A stretch of 64,000 nt of DNA. It comes from Niameybacter massiliensis. Its GTDB lineage: Bacteria > Bacillota > Clostridia > Lachnospirales > Cellulosilyticaceae. The stretch's first letter is position 1; every line of letters begins with the position of its first letter. Under the pieces are notes generated by a model, which was given only the letters and a program-made list of their open reading frames with translations, searched no databases and was not told the DNA's origin. Both the position numbers and the translations under genes were made by a program. Shown piece by piece: positions 45,955-54,976 of this stretch. The stretch lies in contig NZ_LN875033.1 of the NCBI RefSeq assembly GCF_001282685.1, forward strand, positions 122,210-186,209, written 5' to 3'.

Positions 45955-46659
45955 ATGAAAATCGAAAAAATTAGCGATACACAAATCCGAGTCACTCTAA
46001 ATCATTCTGATTTGCAAAATAGAGATATTAAAATAGGCGAACTTGCCTACGGCTCTACAAAGGCACAGGCTCTTTTTAGGGACATGATGGCACAAGCTTA
46101 TGAAGATTTTGGTTTTGAAGCGGAGAATGTTCCTCTTATGATAGAAGCTGTACCTCTTTCTACTGATAGCATTATGATTGTTGTTACCAAAGTAGAAGAT
46201 CCTACACAAATAGAACAAAAACTAGAGATTATAGGCGAAAGACCGACTCATCGTACTTTCAAAGATTCTATTGCTAAAAATTTAGCTGAGCTTGAAATGA
46301 TGGCCTCTTCATCTACCTCTACTACAGCTCCATCTACTAAACAACCTCTTCATCCAACTAAACTTGCTCCTGCTGCACTCATGTATGCATTTAGAAATTT
46401 AGATGATGTAAGTGCGGTATCTCATCATATCAATCATCTTTATTTTGGGGAAACTTCTCTTTACAAGTATCAAAACCGCTACTATGTTATTCTTAAAGAA
46501 AATAATAACAATAACGGGAATATAGAATTTGTAAAAAGCTTATTAGATGAATTTGGAGAACCAGGTAATTTTAGTGACCTAAATGAGATGTTCTTAAAAG
46601 AACACGGCAAAGCTATTATTGAATCTAATGCACTTGATATATTAGCTAATTATTTATAA
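45955..46659 (+). CDS. mecA: Adaptor protein MecA
   Basis: A 234-residue adaptor that recruits substrates to ClpCP. The N-terminal domain MKIEKISDTQIRVTLNHSDL and the C-terminal domain (KLAPAALMYAFRNLDDVSAV ... GEPGNFSDLNEMFLKEHGK) have the known two-part plan, with an acidic-serine linker between. In Bacillus it targets ComK and other regulators. ATG 45955 is preferred; a GTG 3 codons upstream falls in the RBS AAAGGA. It is convergent with the DUF1858 gene. Confidence 0.93.
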   Translation: MKIEKISDTQIRVTLNHSDLQNRDIKIGELAYGSTKAQALFRDMMAQAYEDFGFEAENVPLMIEAVPLSTDSIMIVVTKVEDPTQIEQKLEIIGERPTHRTFKDSIAKNLAELEMMASSSTSTTAPSTKQPLHPTKLAPAALMYAFRNLDDVSAVSHHINHLYFGETSLYKYQNRYYVILKENNNNNGNIEFVKSLLDEFGEPGNFSDLNEMFLKEHGKAIIESNALDILANYL

Positions 46660-46660
46660 A

Positions 46661-46692
46661 AAAGACCTAAAAGTAGTTACTTTTAGGTCTTT
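46661..46692. terminator. Bidirectional terminator between mecA and the DUF1858 gene
   Basis: A 15-bp stem (arms 46661-46675 and 46678-46692) with A/T runs on both sides, just after the mecA stop and just before the DUF1858 stop. Confidence 0.85.
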
Positions 46693-46701
46693 CTTTTTAT
46701 T

Positions 46702-46914
46702 TTATTCTTCTACTGTTGCAAGGTAATCATTGATTTCTTGGATAAGAACATCTACGTCCATTCCATGAACTGCACATGCATCTTCAATAGATTCCATTTG
46801 AGCTGATGGACAGCCTAGGCAGTGCATACCTGCTCTCATAAGAATTGGAATAATTCCTCTATCTACTTGAATAAGTTGACCAATTACCATGTCTTTTGAA
46901 ACTTGTTTAGCCAT
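46702..46914 (-). CDS. DUF1858 domain protein
   Basis: A 70-residue protein with the DUF1858 pattern: VIGQLIQVDRGIIPILMRAGMHCLGCPSAQ. The CxxC (C32, C35) followed by a further Cys (EDACAV) is the putative disulfide or metal-binding feature of the family, which is often fused or linked to hybrid-cluster and redox proteins in anaerobes. It is alone on the minus strand, convergent with mecA. Function unknown. Confidence 0.85.
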   Translation of the reverse strand: MAKQVSKDMVIGQLIQVDRGIIPILMRAGMHCLGCPSAQMESIEDACAVHGMDVDVLIQEINDYLATVEE

Positions 46915-47000
46915 TTTTCTATTCTCCTTTTAATGTAAAAAATAATTTTTCTTACTCTTTCATTATAATACAATTGTCCTATTTATCAACTTTAAATGTA

Positions 47001-48632
47001 TTAATTATTTTGACTTGCAGCTGTTAATTGAGGGATGATTTGTTTCTTTCTTGAGTAAACATCTTTTAAGAAAATACTATCGTCACCTTTTGGTAATTCA
47101 AATGCACGCTCTACAACCCATTTTTCTGGCCCTACAGCAAATAATTCTGTTCCACCTACAATAACATCAGTTACCATAAGTACAACAAGATCAAGATTTT
47201 CTCTTTCTCTTAGTGCTTCCATCTCTGATAAGATTTCATCTCTCATTTTATAAATGCTTTTGAAATCCCCTGTATTAATTTGAGCTACAGCTGTGCTATA
47301 TTTACCTAATGTAAATGGTTTACGGTCCATTTCTAATAACTCACTTGCTGGAACGCCTTCTAATGATGTACCAGCTGCAATAAGGTCCATACCATACTCT
47401 TCTAAGTTTACTTCTGCTATCTTAGCTAAGCGTTTTGCCATTTTTTCATCTGTTGGTGTACAAGTTGGTGATTTAAAAATAAGTGTATCTGATAAAATAG
47501 CACTTAACATTAATCCAGCAATTTCTTTTGGTGGCATAATATTATGCTCTTCGTACATTTTAGCTACAATTGTAGATGTACAACCTACTGGCTCTGCTCT
47601 TAAATAAACAGGCCCTACTGTATCAATATTAGCAATACGGTGATGATCGATAATCTCACGAATTTCTGCTTGTTCAATACCTTTTGCACTTTGGTCTCTC
47701 TCGTTATGGTCCACTAAGATAACTGGTTTCTTTTGAATATCTAAGATATGACGTTTAGAGATAATCCCTTTAACTTTTCCTTCTTCATCAACAATAGGGA
47801 AATGTCTATGTGTTGTATTAAGCATAATCTCTTTAACTTCATCAATTGTATCTTCTGTTTGGAAATAGATAAGATCTTGATTTCCAATAAGGTTCTTAAC
47901 AGAAATACTTTGTGAAATCATTTTTATTGTTTTAAAGAATGAGTATGGTGTACAGATAATTGCACATTCATTTTCTGGTTTTTGTGTAAAGTCAATTTGC
48001 TCCATATCTTGGTCAGTGATGATAACACAACCTGCTCCAGAATTAATAGCCATTTGAATAAGTGCTTTATTATTACCTGTAATCACAATATCTACATCAT
48101 TTAGCTTGTCCTCATCTGTTATAGAAGCTGTAGTATATACATCTCCTTCTACATATGGTTGTGGGTAATCACCATAAATAAGTTTTCCTTCAAGTACTGC
48201 TGGAATATTTACAAATGGTGTACGATGATTTTTAAGTACAGAACCATCTGTTAAACCGATATAAGTTTTAGCTATATCAGAAATAGATACAACTCCAGCT
48301 AATTTATGATCTGGATAAAGAACAGGAATCATAGGTCTTCTATGCTCTGTCATTACATCCCATGCTTTCTTTACAGAATCCACTACATAGATAGGTGGAA
48401 TTGCATAGTATTTCATATCACTAACCTGTGGTTTGATATGCTCTATTAAAGTTGGTGCTTCTACATTAAAATGAGTTAATGCATAATTTGTTTCTTTACT
48501 TACTTTTCCTAATCTAACTGCTTTTACATTACTATCACCTAATGCACTTTTAAGATGTGCATAAGCAATTGCTGAACATATAGAATCTGTATCGGGATTT
48601 CTGTGTCCGAATACATAAGTTTCTTTTCCCAT
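47001..48632 (-). CDS. ppaC: Manganese-dependent inorganic pyrophosphatase with CBS pair and DRTGG domain
   Basis: A 543-residue family II pyrophosphatase. The DHH-type core is split: GHRNPDTDSICSAIAY at the start and the DHHRIANID motif near residue 320, then DHHA2 (C-terminal third with VTDVIVGGTELFAVG). Inserted between are two CBS motifs and a DRTGG domain (about 70-310), the form known in Clostridia in which adenine nucleotides regulate activity. It hydrolyses PPi to drive biosynthesis. Strong RBS AAGGAG. Not in an operon with an obvious partner. Confidence 0.94.
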   Translation of the reverse strand: MGKETYVFGHRNPDTDSICSAIAYAHLKSALGDSNVKAVRLGKVSKETNYALTHFNVEAPTLIEHIKPQVSDMKYYAIPPIYVVDSVKKAWDVMTEHRRPMIPVLYPDHKLAGVVSISDIAKTYIGLTDGSVLKNHRTPFVNIPAVLEGKLIYGDYPQPYVEGDVYTTASITDEDKLNDVDIVITGNNKALIQMAINSGAGCVIITDQDMEQIDFTQKPENECAIICTPYSFFKTIKMISQSISVKNLIGNQDLIYFQTEDTIDEVKEIMLNTTHRHFPIVDEEGKVKGIISKRHILDIQKKPVILVDHNERDQSAKGIEQAEIREIIDHHRIANIDTVGPVYLRAEPVGCTSTIVAKMYEEHNIMPPKEIAGLMLSAILSDTLIFKSPTCTPTDEKMAKRLAKIAEVNLEEYGMDLIAAGTSLEGVPASELLEMDRKPFTLGKYSTAVAQINTGDFKSIYKMRDEILSEMEALRERENLDLVVLMVTDVIVGGTELFAVGPEKWVVERAFELPKGDDSIFLKDVYSRKKQIIPQLTAASQNN

Positions 48633-48706
48633 AATTCTCTCCTTAATTTATCACGTACATCTCTACACTGTTGTACTAAATTTAGTATATCCTTATTCTT
48701 TTCAAA

Positions 48707-49516
48707 TCATTTATCCGAAAAACAATAAGTGCTAATTATACCTATACACATACATATTAAAGCAAAAAAGCCAGTTGCATTAAATGTAAATCCTGGATAT
48801 ATCACAAACACTGAACCTATTACTAGACCTAATATAGCCATATACGTTGCTTGATTATATCTTGATAATAATATTTTTACAATTTTAATTCCACCAATTA
48901 AACCAATTAGTACACCAACTGCAACAGGTATTAATATGAATAGATTAAATTCTGCGATTGCAGTAATAACAGAAGTATACACACCTAATGTAAGCATAAT
49001 AAATGAACCACTTATTCCTGGGATAATCATGGAGAATGCACTAATCATTCCTGATATAATTAACCAACATCCCATGGTCAAGTCAATCTCTCTTATTATA
49101 GGAGTACTCCCTTCCACATTATCTGTAATAGCCATTATAATCATAAGTCCCAAACATACTACAAATGGAATCCAATTAATTGGTCTAATTTTATCTTTTT
49201 CTTTTGCATGATTAACTACCATCGGAATACTTCCTATTATGATACCGATAAATAAAAAGTTTGTAGGTATATTGTAATTTTCAAATAAGAATGTGATTGC
49301 ATTGCTAAATAGGATAATACCAACACACATTCCTATACCTATTGCCATTAAGAAAGGAAAGTATTTTTTTAACTTATCCTTTTTTAAGCTTACTGCATCA
49401 AGTAATGTATCATAGATATTTAGGATAACCGCCATTGTCCCCGCACTAATTCCAGGAATAACATTAGATACACCTAAAATAACACCATACAATACATTCA
49501 TAATATGTTTAATCAT
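48707..49516 (-). CDS. DUF368 membrane protein (PopT-like polyprenyl-phosphate transporter)
   Basis: A 269-residue membrane protein with about eight spans. The N-terminal VIPGISAGTMAVILNIYD and the repeated MIIPGISGSFIMLTLGVY motif identify DUF368. Members of the family (PopT) have been shown to recycle undecaprenyl phosphate across the membrane for wall synthesis; that role here is inferred from the family. The two internal PGISxGxxM repeats suggest an inverted-repeat fold. The gene is alone, divergent from pflB. Confidence 0.9.
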   Translation of the reverse strand: MIKHIMNVLYGVILGVSNVIPGISAGTMAVILNIYDTLLDAVSLKKDKLKKYFPFLMAIGIGMCVGIILFSNAITFLFENYNIPTNFLFIGIIIGSIPMVVNHAKEKDKIRPINWIPFVVCLGLMIIMAITDNVEGSTPIIREIDLTMGCWLIISGMISAFSMIIPGISGSFIMLTLGVYTSVITAIAEFNLFILIPVAVGVLIGLIGGIKIVKILLSRYNQATYMAILGLVIGSVFVIYPGFTFNATGFFALICMCIGIISTYCFSDK

Positions 49517-49883
49517 ACTTGGCTCCTTTAAAAATATGTACTATATATGCTTTACTATTATAATGCCTGTCTATTCCCTTTACAATAATATCCTTCTTAA
49601 TTATGCTTTTCTTTCCTTATATAAGGTTCTTTTAGAATCTTATTTTATTTGATTAAATTATACTCAAAATTTTTAATAATTATAAATTAATTTTTATATT
49701 TGTATAGAAAATTTATAATAATATTTTTTTGTATTACTATTGACGTGTATACAGTATACATTATATAATAAAAAGGTAAAATGATTTAGCTAATAATTAT
49801 TATTAGTTCCCATATTTAAGAATATATCTATGGTGAAATCAAATAATAAGCTTATATTAAATATTAAAGGAGTTGACCTTAGC
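49517..49883. other. Divergent regulatory region upstream of pflB
   Basis: 367 bases, AT-rich, with no credible ORF. It contains the pflB promoter and palindrome (49740-49769) and the upstream region of the DUF368 gene. No further structure was seen. Confidence 0.6.
49740..49769 (+). promoter_or_regulatory. pflB promoter with embedded palindrome
   Basis: TTGACG (49740-49745), an 18-bp spacer and TATAAT (49764-49769). The spacer is almost filled by the perfect palindrome TGTATACAGTATACA (49746-49760, 7-1-7), a likely operator placed where binding would block RNA polymerase. It does not resemble a Rex or FNR site. Confidence 0.6.
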
Positions 49884-52112
49884 ATGTTTGAACAATGGAA
49901 TGGTTTTGCAGCTGGTGAATGGCAAAAAGAAGTAAACGTACGTGACTTTATTCAAAAAAACTACACACCATATGAAGGTGATGATTCTTTCTTAGCAGGT
50001 GCTACTGAAAGAACAACAAAATTATGGAATGAAGTAGCTGAACTTATGAAAGTGGAACGTGAAAAAGGAATCTTAGACGTTGAAACAAAAATTCCTTCAA
50101 CAATCACTTCTCATGGTCCTGGTTACCTTGATAAAGATTTAGAACAAATCGTAGGTTTCCAATCAGATGCACCTTTAAAAAGAAATATTATGCCAAACGG
50201 TGGTATGCGTACAGTTAAAAACGCACTTGAAGCTTATGGCTATGAATTAGATAAAGATACACAAGAAATCTTCTCTAAATATCGTAAAACACATAATGAT
50301 GGTGTATTCTCTGCATATACAACAGCTATTAAAAAAGCTAGACACTCAGGTATCATCACTGGTCTTCCAGATGCATACGGACGTGGACGTATCATCGGTG
50401 ACTACCGTCGTGTTGCATTATACGGTGTAGATAGATTAATCCAAGATAAAGAAGCTCAAAAACTTTCTCTTGAAGTACCTAACATGTCAGAAGACATCAT
50501 CAGACTTCGTGAAGAAATTACAGAACAAATCGGTGCTTTAAAAGAACTTAAAGCAATGGCAGCAGGTTACGGTTTCGATATCTCTGCTCCAGCTCAAACA
50601 GCTCAAGAAGCTGTTCAATGGACATACTTTGCATACCTTGGTGCTATTAAAGAGCAAGATGGTGCTGCTATGTCACTTGGTCGTGTATCTACATTCCTTG
50701 ATATTTACATGGAAAGAGATATCAAAGCTGGTACTTTAACTGAAGAAGAAGCTCAAGAATTAATGGATCATTTCGTAATGAAATTACGTATGGTACGTTT
50801 CCTTCGTACTCCAGCATACAATGATTTATTCTCAGGAGACCCAACTTGGGTAACAGAATCAATCGGTGGTATGGGTCTTGATGGACGTACACTTGTTACA
50901 AAAACAAGCTTCCGTGTACTTCACACATTAGTTAACTTAGGACCTGCTCCAGAACCAAACTTAACAGTACTTTGGTCAACACACCTTCCAAAAGGATTCA
51001 AAGATTTCTGTGCTAAAGTTTCTATCGAAACAAGCTCAATCCAATACGAAAATGATGACCTTATGAGAGCTTACTGGGGTGATGACTACGGTATCGCATG
51101 TTGCGTATCTGCAATGAGAATTGGTAAACAAATGCAATTCTTCGGTGCTCGTGCTAACCTTGCAAAAGCATTACTTTATGCTATCAACGGTGGTAAAGAT
51201 GAAAAACACGGTGACCAAGTTGCTCCACAATTTGCACCTGTTACTACAGACGTACTTGACTTTGATGATGTTTGGGCTAAATTCGATAACGTAATGGATT
51301 GGTTAGCTGAAACATATGTAAACGCATTAAATATCATTCACTATATGCATGATAAATACTGCTACGAAAAATTAGAAATGGCTCTTCATGATAAAGAAAT
51401 CCTTCGTACATTTGCTACAGGTATTGCTGGTCTTTCAGTAGCTGCTGACTCATTATCAGCTATCAAATATGCTACAGTTAAACCAATCAGAAATGAAGAT
51501 GGTCTTGTAGTTGATTACGATATCACAGGTGAATACCCAGCATATGGTAACAACGATGACAGAGTTGATGATATTGCTGTTAAAATTACAGAAACATTCA
51601 TGAACAAAATTAGAAAACACAAAACTTACAGAAATGCTTACCCAACTATGTCTATCTTAACAATTACATCAAACGTAGTTTACGGTAAGAAAACAGGTAA
51701 TACACCTGATGGACGTAAAGCTGGTGAACCATTTGCTCCAGGTGCTAACCCAATGCACGGTAGAGATACAAAAGGTGCTGTTGCATCACTTGCATCAGTT
51801 GCTAAACTTCCATACCAACATGCAGAAGATGGTATCTCTTACACATTCTCAATTGTTCCAGGTGCTCTTGGTAAAACAGAAGACGAACGTATCAACAACC
51901 TTGTTGGTATGATGGATGGATTCTTCGTTCAAGATGGTCACCACGTAAATATTAACGTATTTGACCGTGAAACATTACTTGATGCTATGGATCACCCAGA
52001 AAAATACCCACAATTAACAATTCGTGTATCTGGTTATGCTGTTAACTTCATTCGTCTTACAAGAGAACAACAATTAGACGTTATCAACAGAACATTCCAC
52101 GAAAAATTCTAA
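49884..52112 (+). CDS. pflB: Formate C-acetyltransferase (pyruvate formate-lyase)
   Basis: Pyruvate formate-lyase (742 residues) turns pyruvate and CoA into acetyl-CoA and formate anaerobically. The catalytic pair C-C lies in [11 protein letters not shown], and the glycyl radical in RVSGYAVN at Gly717, 26 residues from the end. ATG 49884 is the family start ([13 protein letters not shown]), although its AAAGGAG is 11 bases upstream. A longer frame to 49830 has no site. Codons are strongly biased, suggesting high expression. PflA follows after 73 bases. Confidence 0.98.
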   Translation: MFEQWNGFAAGEWQKEVNVRDFIQKNYTPYEGDDSFLAGATERTTKLWNEVAELMKVEREKGILDVETKIPSTITSHGPGYLDKDLEQIVGFQSDAPLKRNIMPNGGMRTVKNALEAYGYELDKDTQEIFSKYRKTHNDGVFSAYTTAIKKARHSGIITGLPDAYGRGRIIGDYRRVALYGVDRLIQDKEAQKLSLEVPNMSEDIIRLREEITEQIGALKELKAMAAGYGFDISAPAQTAQEAVQWTYFAYLGAIKEQDGAAMSLGRVSTFLDIYMERDIKAGTLTEEEAQELMDHFVMKLRMVRFLRTPAYNDLFSGDPTWVTESIGGMGLDGRTLVTKTSFRVLHTLVNLGPAPEPNLTVLWSTHLPKGFKDFCAKVSIETSSIQYENDDLMRAYWGDDYGIACCVSAMRIGKQMQFFGARANLAKALLYAINGGKDEKHGDQVAPQFAPVTTDVLDFDDVWAKFDNVMDWLAETYVNALNIIHYMHDKYCYEKLEMALHDKEILRTFATGIAGLSVAADSLSAIKYATVKPIRNEDGLVVDYDITGEYPAYGNNDDRVDDIAVKITETFMNKIRKHKTYRNAYPTMSILTITSNVVYGKKTGNTPDGRKAGEPFAPGANPMHGRDTKGAVASLASVAKLPYQHAEDGISYTFSIVPGALGKTEDERINNLVGMMDGFFVQDGHHVNINVFDRETLLDAMDHPEKYPQLTIRVSGYAVNFIRLTREQQLDVINRTFHEKF

Positions 52113-52185
52113 TAGATAAATAAATTTATAAAGATAAGGGGATAACTTATCCTCTTATCTTGTTACATTACGGGAGGTATATGAC

Positions 52186-52914
52186 ATGATAGGCAGAATT
52201 CACTCAGTAGAAACCTGCGGTACTGTAGATGGTCCTGGGATTCGTTACATTTTATTTACACAAGGCTGCCCCCTTCGTTGTAAATATTGTCACAACCCTG
52301 ATACATGGAAAATGAATGATGGAAAGGAAGAAGATACTAAAGATCTGATTCAAGACATTGTAAAATACAAGTCTTTCATGCAGTTTTCTGGTGGCGGTCT
52401 TACAGTAAGCGGTGGCGAACCACTTCTTCAACCAGACTTTGTAAAAGATCTGTTTATGAAGTGTAAACAAGAAGGTGTTCATACTTGTTTGGATACCTCT
52501 GGATTTGTTGATATCGAAAAAGCTAATCCTGTACTTGATTATACTGATCTTGTGTTACTTGATATTAAGTCATATAACCCTACTGTATTTAAAGAATTAA
52601 CAGGGGTTCCTTTAGATCCTACATTAGCTTTTGCTAAACATCTTAATGAACGTAATATTCCTGTATGGATTCGTTATGTATTTGTTCCTAATATAACAGA
52701 TAATGAACAAGACATTGAAGATTTAGCACAATTCTTAACTACACTAAATAACGTTCAACGTGTAGATATTTTACCATTCCACAAAATGGGTGAGTTTAAA
52801 TGGGAACAACTTGGATATGAGTATTCCTTAATGGATACTGAGCAACCTTCAAAAGAATCAGTTGAACATGCTAAAAGTATCTTTAAAAAGCATAACTTAC
52901 CTGTATTTGTATAA
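52186..52914 (+). CDS. pflA: Pyruvate formate-lyase activating enzyme
   Basis: A 242-residue radical-SAM enzyme that forms the glycyl radical in PflB. The iron-sulfur motif CxxxCxxC is at C28, C32 and C35 (GCPLRCKYCHNP), followed by the SGGEP-type SAM segment SGGGLTVSGGEP. It lies just downstream of pflB, as in most operons, with RBS GGGAGG. A terminator follows it. Confidence 0.97.
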   Translation: MIGRIHSVETCGTVDGPGIRYILFTQGCPLRCKYCHNPDTWKMNDGKEEDTKDLIQDIVKYKSFMQFSGGGLTVSGGEPLLQPDFVKDLFMKCKQEGVHTCLDTSGFVDIEKANPVLDYTDLVLLDIKSYNPTVFKELTGVPLDPTLAFAKHLNERNIPVWIRYVFVPNITDNEQDIEDLAQFLTTLNNVQRVDILPFHKMGEFKWEQLGYEYSLMDTEQPSKESVEHAKSIFKKHNLPVFV

Positions 52915-52935
52915 AAACCTTTTAATATGTTAAAA

Positions 52936-52974
52936 AGAAAAGAGTATGTAGTTTGCCCCTACATACTCTTTTCT
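52936..52974. terminator. Bidirectional terminator after pflA
   Basis: A 16-bp perfect stem (arms 52936-52951 and 52959-52974) overlaps the last codons of the convergent MerR gene. Confidence 0.85.
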
Positions 52975-53618
52975 TCTATTCCTGGTGATTTTCCTTTAAA
53001 AATTTTCTTCCATACTGATGTCTTTTGTCCGACTTGCTCTAAATCTGCTAATTGCTTTCTCATTACTTGCATTTCTCGCATTGTCTCATCTATTCTCTTA
53101 TAATACTCTTCATCTTTGAGCTGTTGTGCTTCTTCAAGTTCCATAATCTTCTTGCTCATCATAATATCCATCTCTTGACTTAATTCATTTTTAAGCTGTA
53201 TCTTATTCTCTTCCCCATACTCTACCAATGTCTGCTTTAACATTTCTTTAATAATTAAACTAAACTGTTTTACCTTTTGATCATCTTTATCTGTAATATC
53301 TATATCTATATCTGCAACTGTTGCTGGATGTGGATGTGTTATTCCTTTTATCGATGTTGCACTTACTTGTGATAATGATTCAATCCCTTCTTCATCTAAT
53401 GTATGAATCACATTTCTAATTCCCTTTAATTCTAACCCTTGCTCGCGTAACTCTTTAATTTGTTGTAGTACTACTATATCTTTTTGTGTATAAATACGAT
53501 GTCCTTGTGGATTTCTATGTATTTGTAAATCTAACTCTTTCTCGTAATACCTCAATACATACGCTTCAATGTCTAAAATTGTAGCTACTTCTTTGATAGT
53601 ATAAATCTTTTCGTTCAT
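52959..53618 (-). CDS. MerR-family regulator with C-terminal coiled coil
   Basis: A 219-residue protein with an N-terminal MerR-type winged helix (MNEKIYTIKEVATILDIEAYVLRYYEKE). A variable middle is followed by a long coiled-coil-like segment (about 120-205) and a basic end. It has no Cys for metals and no obvious effector domain. The HTH-plus-coiled-coil plan resembles the RacA/DUF3967 type as well as ordinary MerR regulators, so a chromosome-organising role is possible. ATG 53618 has GAGGGGG upstream; a frame to 53645 has none. It is divergent from the FabK-like gene across 178 bases. Confidence 0.8.
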   Translation of the reverse strand: MNEKIYTIKEVATILDIEAYVLRYYEKELDLQIHRNPQGHRIYTQKDIVVLQQIKELREQGLELKGIRNVIHTLDEEGIESLSQVSATSIKGITHPHPATVADIDIDITDKDDQKVKQFSLIIKEMLKQTLVEYGEENKIQLKNELSQEMDIMMSKKIMELEEAQQLKDEEYYKRIDETMREMQVMRKQLADLEQVGQKTSVWKKIFKGKSPGIEEKSM

Positions 53619-53746
53619 CTCAATCCCCCTCAGCTTTAGTAACACACTCTTTTATTAAATTATACCATATTATTCCATTTTTTCAATATTATTTACTTTT
53701 TCTCTTCATATCATCTTTTTATTTAGTATTTATACTAGTTGTATAC

Positions 53747-53775
53747 TTTGAATTTCAAATTATTTGTAAATCAAA
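53747..53775. promoter_or_regulatory. Two FabT-box-like palindromes before the FabK-like gene
   Basis: TTTGAATTTCAAA (53747-53759) is a perfect 13-bp palindrome, and TTTGTAAATCAAA (53763-53775) an imperfect one starting 16 bases later. Both resemble the FabT box (TTTGA-N3-TCAAA kind) that controls fatty-acid genes in streptococci. They lie 22-50 bases upstream of the ATG of the FabK-like gene, near a TATACT at 53742-53747. Confidence 0.5.
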
Positions 53776-53796
53776 TTTTATTAATTGAGGTGATTT

Positions 53797-54852
53797 ATGT
53801 TTAATAAACAACTTATTATAGGTAATCTTAAACCGACATTTCCAGTCATTCAAGGCGGTATGGGAGTTGGTATTTCACTAAGCTCACTTGCAGGTCATGT
53901 AGCTAAGTGTGGAGGCATTGGAATTATTTCTGGTGCTCAAATCGGTTATAGAGATAAAGATTTTATAAAAGATCCTCTACGTGCCAATTTAGTTGCTTTA
54001 AAACAAGAAATTAAGCAAGCGCGTGAAATTGCTTCTAACGGCATTATTGGCGTTAACTTAATGGTAGCCATGAAACACTATGCTGAGTATGTAAAAGCTG
54101 CTGTAGAAGCTAAAATAGACCTTATTATATCAGGTGCTGGACTTCCTCTAGACCTTCCTAAATATACAAAAGATAGTGATACTAAAGCTGTACCTATTGT
54201 TTCCTCAGCAAAAGCTGCTACTATCATCTGTAAACAATGGGACCGTAAATATAATTTTGCACCCGATGCAATTATAGTGGAAGGTCCTCTTGCCGGTGGA
54301 CATTTAGGTTTCTCAGCTGCTCACTTAGAAAATTCTCCACTACTTGAAGATATTATTCTAGAAGTTAAAGAAGTAGTAAAAGAATACAGTGAAAAATACA
54401 ATAAATCTATCCCTGTTATTGCTGCTGGTGGTATTTATAATGGCGAAGATGTAGCTAAGATGTTAGAAAAAGGGGCTGATGGCGTACAAATGGCTACTCG
54501 CTTTGTTACAACCCATGAATGTGACGCCTCATTAGCCTTTAAAGAAGCTTATATTAACTCTACTGAAGAGACTATAGGTATTGTTAAAAGTCCCGTAGGA
54601 ATGCCAGGAAGGGCTATCCTTAACACCTACATTACTTCTCCACAAGGTAATAAAGCTTGTTTCTTTGATTGCCTTCATAAGTGTGGTGTAACAGATATTC
54701 CCTACTGTATTTCTAAAGCACTTATTAATGCTGTTACAGGAGATGTTGATAACGCTCTTCTCTTCTGTGGTAGCAATGCTTATAAAGCTACTAAGTTAGA
54801 ATATGTTGAAGATATCTTTAATGAAATTGAATCTGCTCTTGTAATCGCCTAA
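53797..54852 (+). CDS. FabK/NMO-like flavin-dependent TIM-barrel oxidoreductase
   Basis: A 351-residue protein of the 2-nitropropane dioxygenase/FabK family: VIQGGMGVGISLSSLA at the start, GGIGIISGAQIG, VEGPLAGGHLGF and the FMN-phosphate-binding IAAGGIYNGED, GADGVQMATRF. The family includes enoyl-ACP reductase II (FabK), nitronate monooxygenase and polyketide enoyl reductases. The FabT-like boxes upstream favour a fatty-acid link, but no other fab gene is near and the substrate cannot be decided. A strong bidirectional terminator follows. Confidence 0.88.
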   Translation: MFNKQLIIGNLKPTFPVIQGGMGVGISLSSLAGHVAKCGGIGIISGAQIGYRDKDFIKDPLRANLVALKQEIKQAREIASNGIIGVNLMVAMKHYAEYVKAAVEAKIDLIISGAGLPLDLPKYTKDSDTKAVPIVSSAKAATIICKQWDRKYNFAPDAIIVEGPLAGGHLGFSAAHLENSPLLEDIILEVKEVVKEYSEKYNKSIPVIAAGGIYNGEDVAKMLEKGADGVQMATRFVTTHECDASLAFKEAYINSTEETIGIVKSPVGMPGRAILNTYITSPQGNKACFFDCLHKCGVTDIPYCISKALINAVTGDVDNALLFCGSNAYKATKLEYVEDIFNEIESALVIA

Positions 54853-54921
54853 TTTTCATTCACTTAAATACTCTTATTACTTATTTGTATAAGATGATCT
54901 CTCGCAAATAATATTATTAAT

Positions 54922-54975
54922 AAAAAGATAAGCACCCTATGCTATACAATATAGCTATAGAGTGCTTATCTTTTT
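54922..54975. terminator. Bidirectional terminator between the FabK-like gene and dnaB
   Basis: A 14-bp perfect outer stem (arms 54922-54935 and 54962-54975) with an inner GCTATA/TATAGC pairing ends both converging genes. Confidence 0.85.
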
Positions 54976-54976
54976 A

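Noticed and set aside
49720..49780. Rex or FNR operator at the pflB promoter
   Set aside because: TGTATACAGTATACA does not match TTGTGAAATATTTTCACAA-like or TTGAT-N4-ATCAA patterns.
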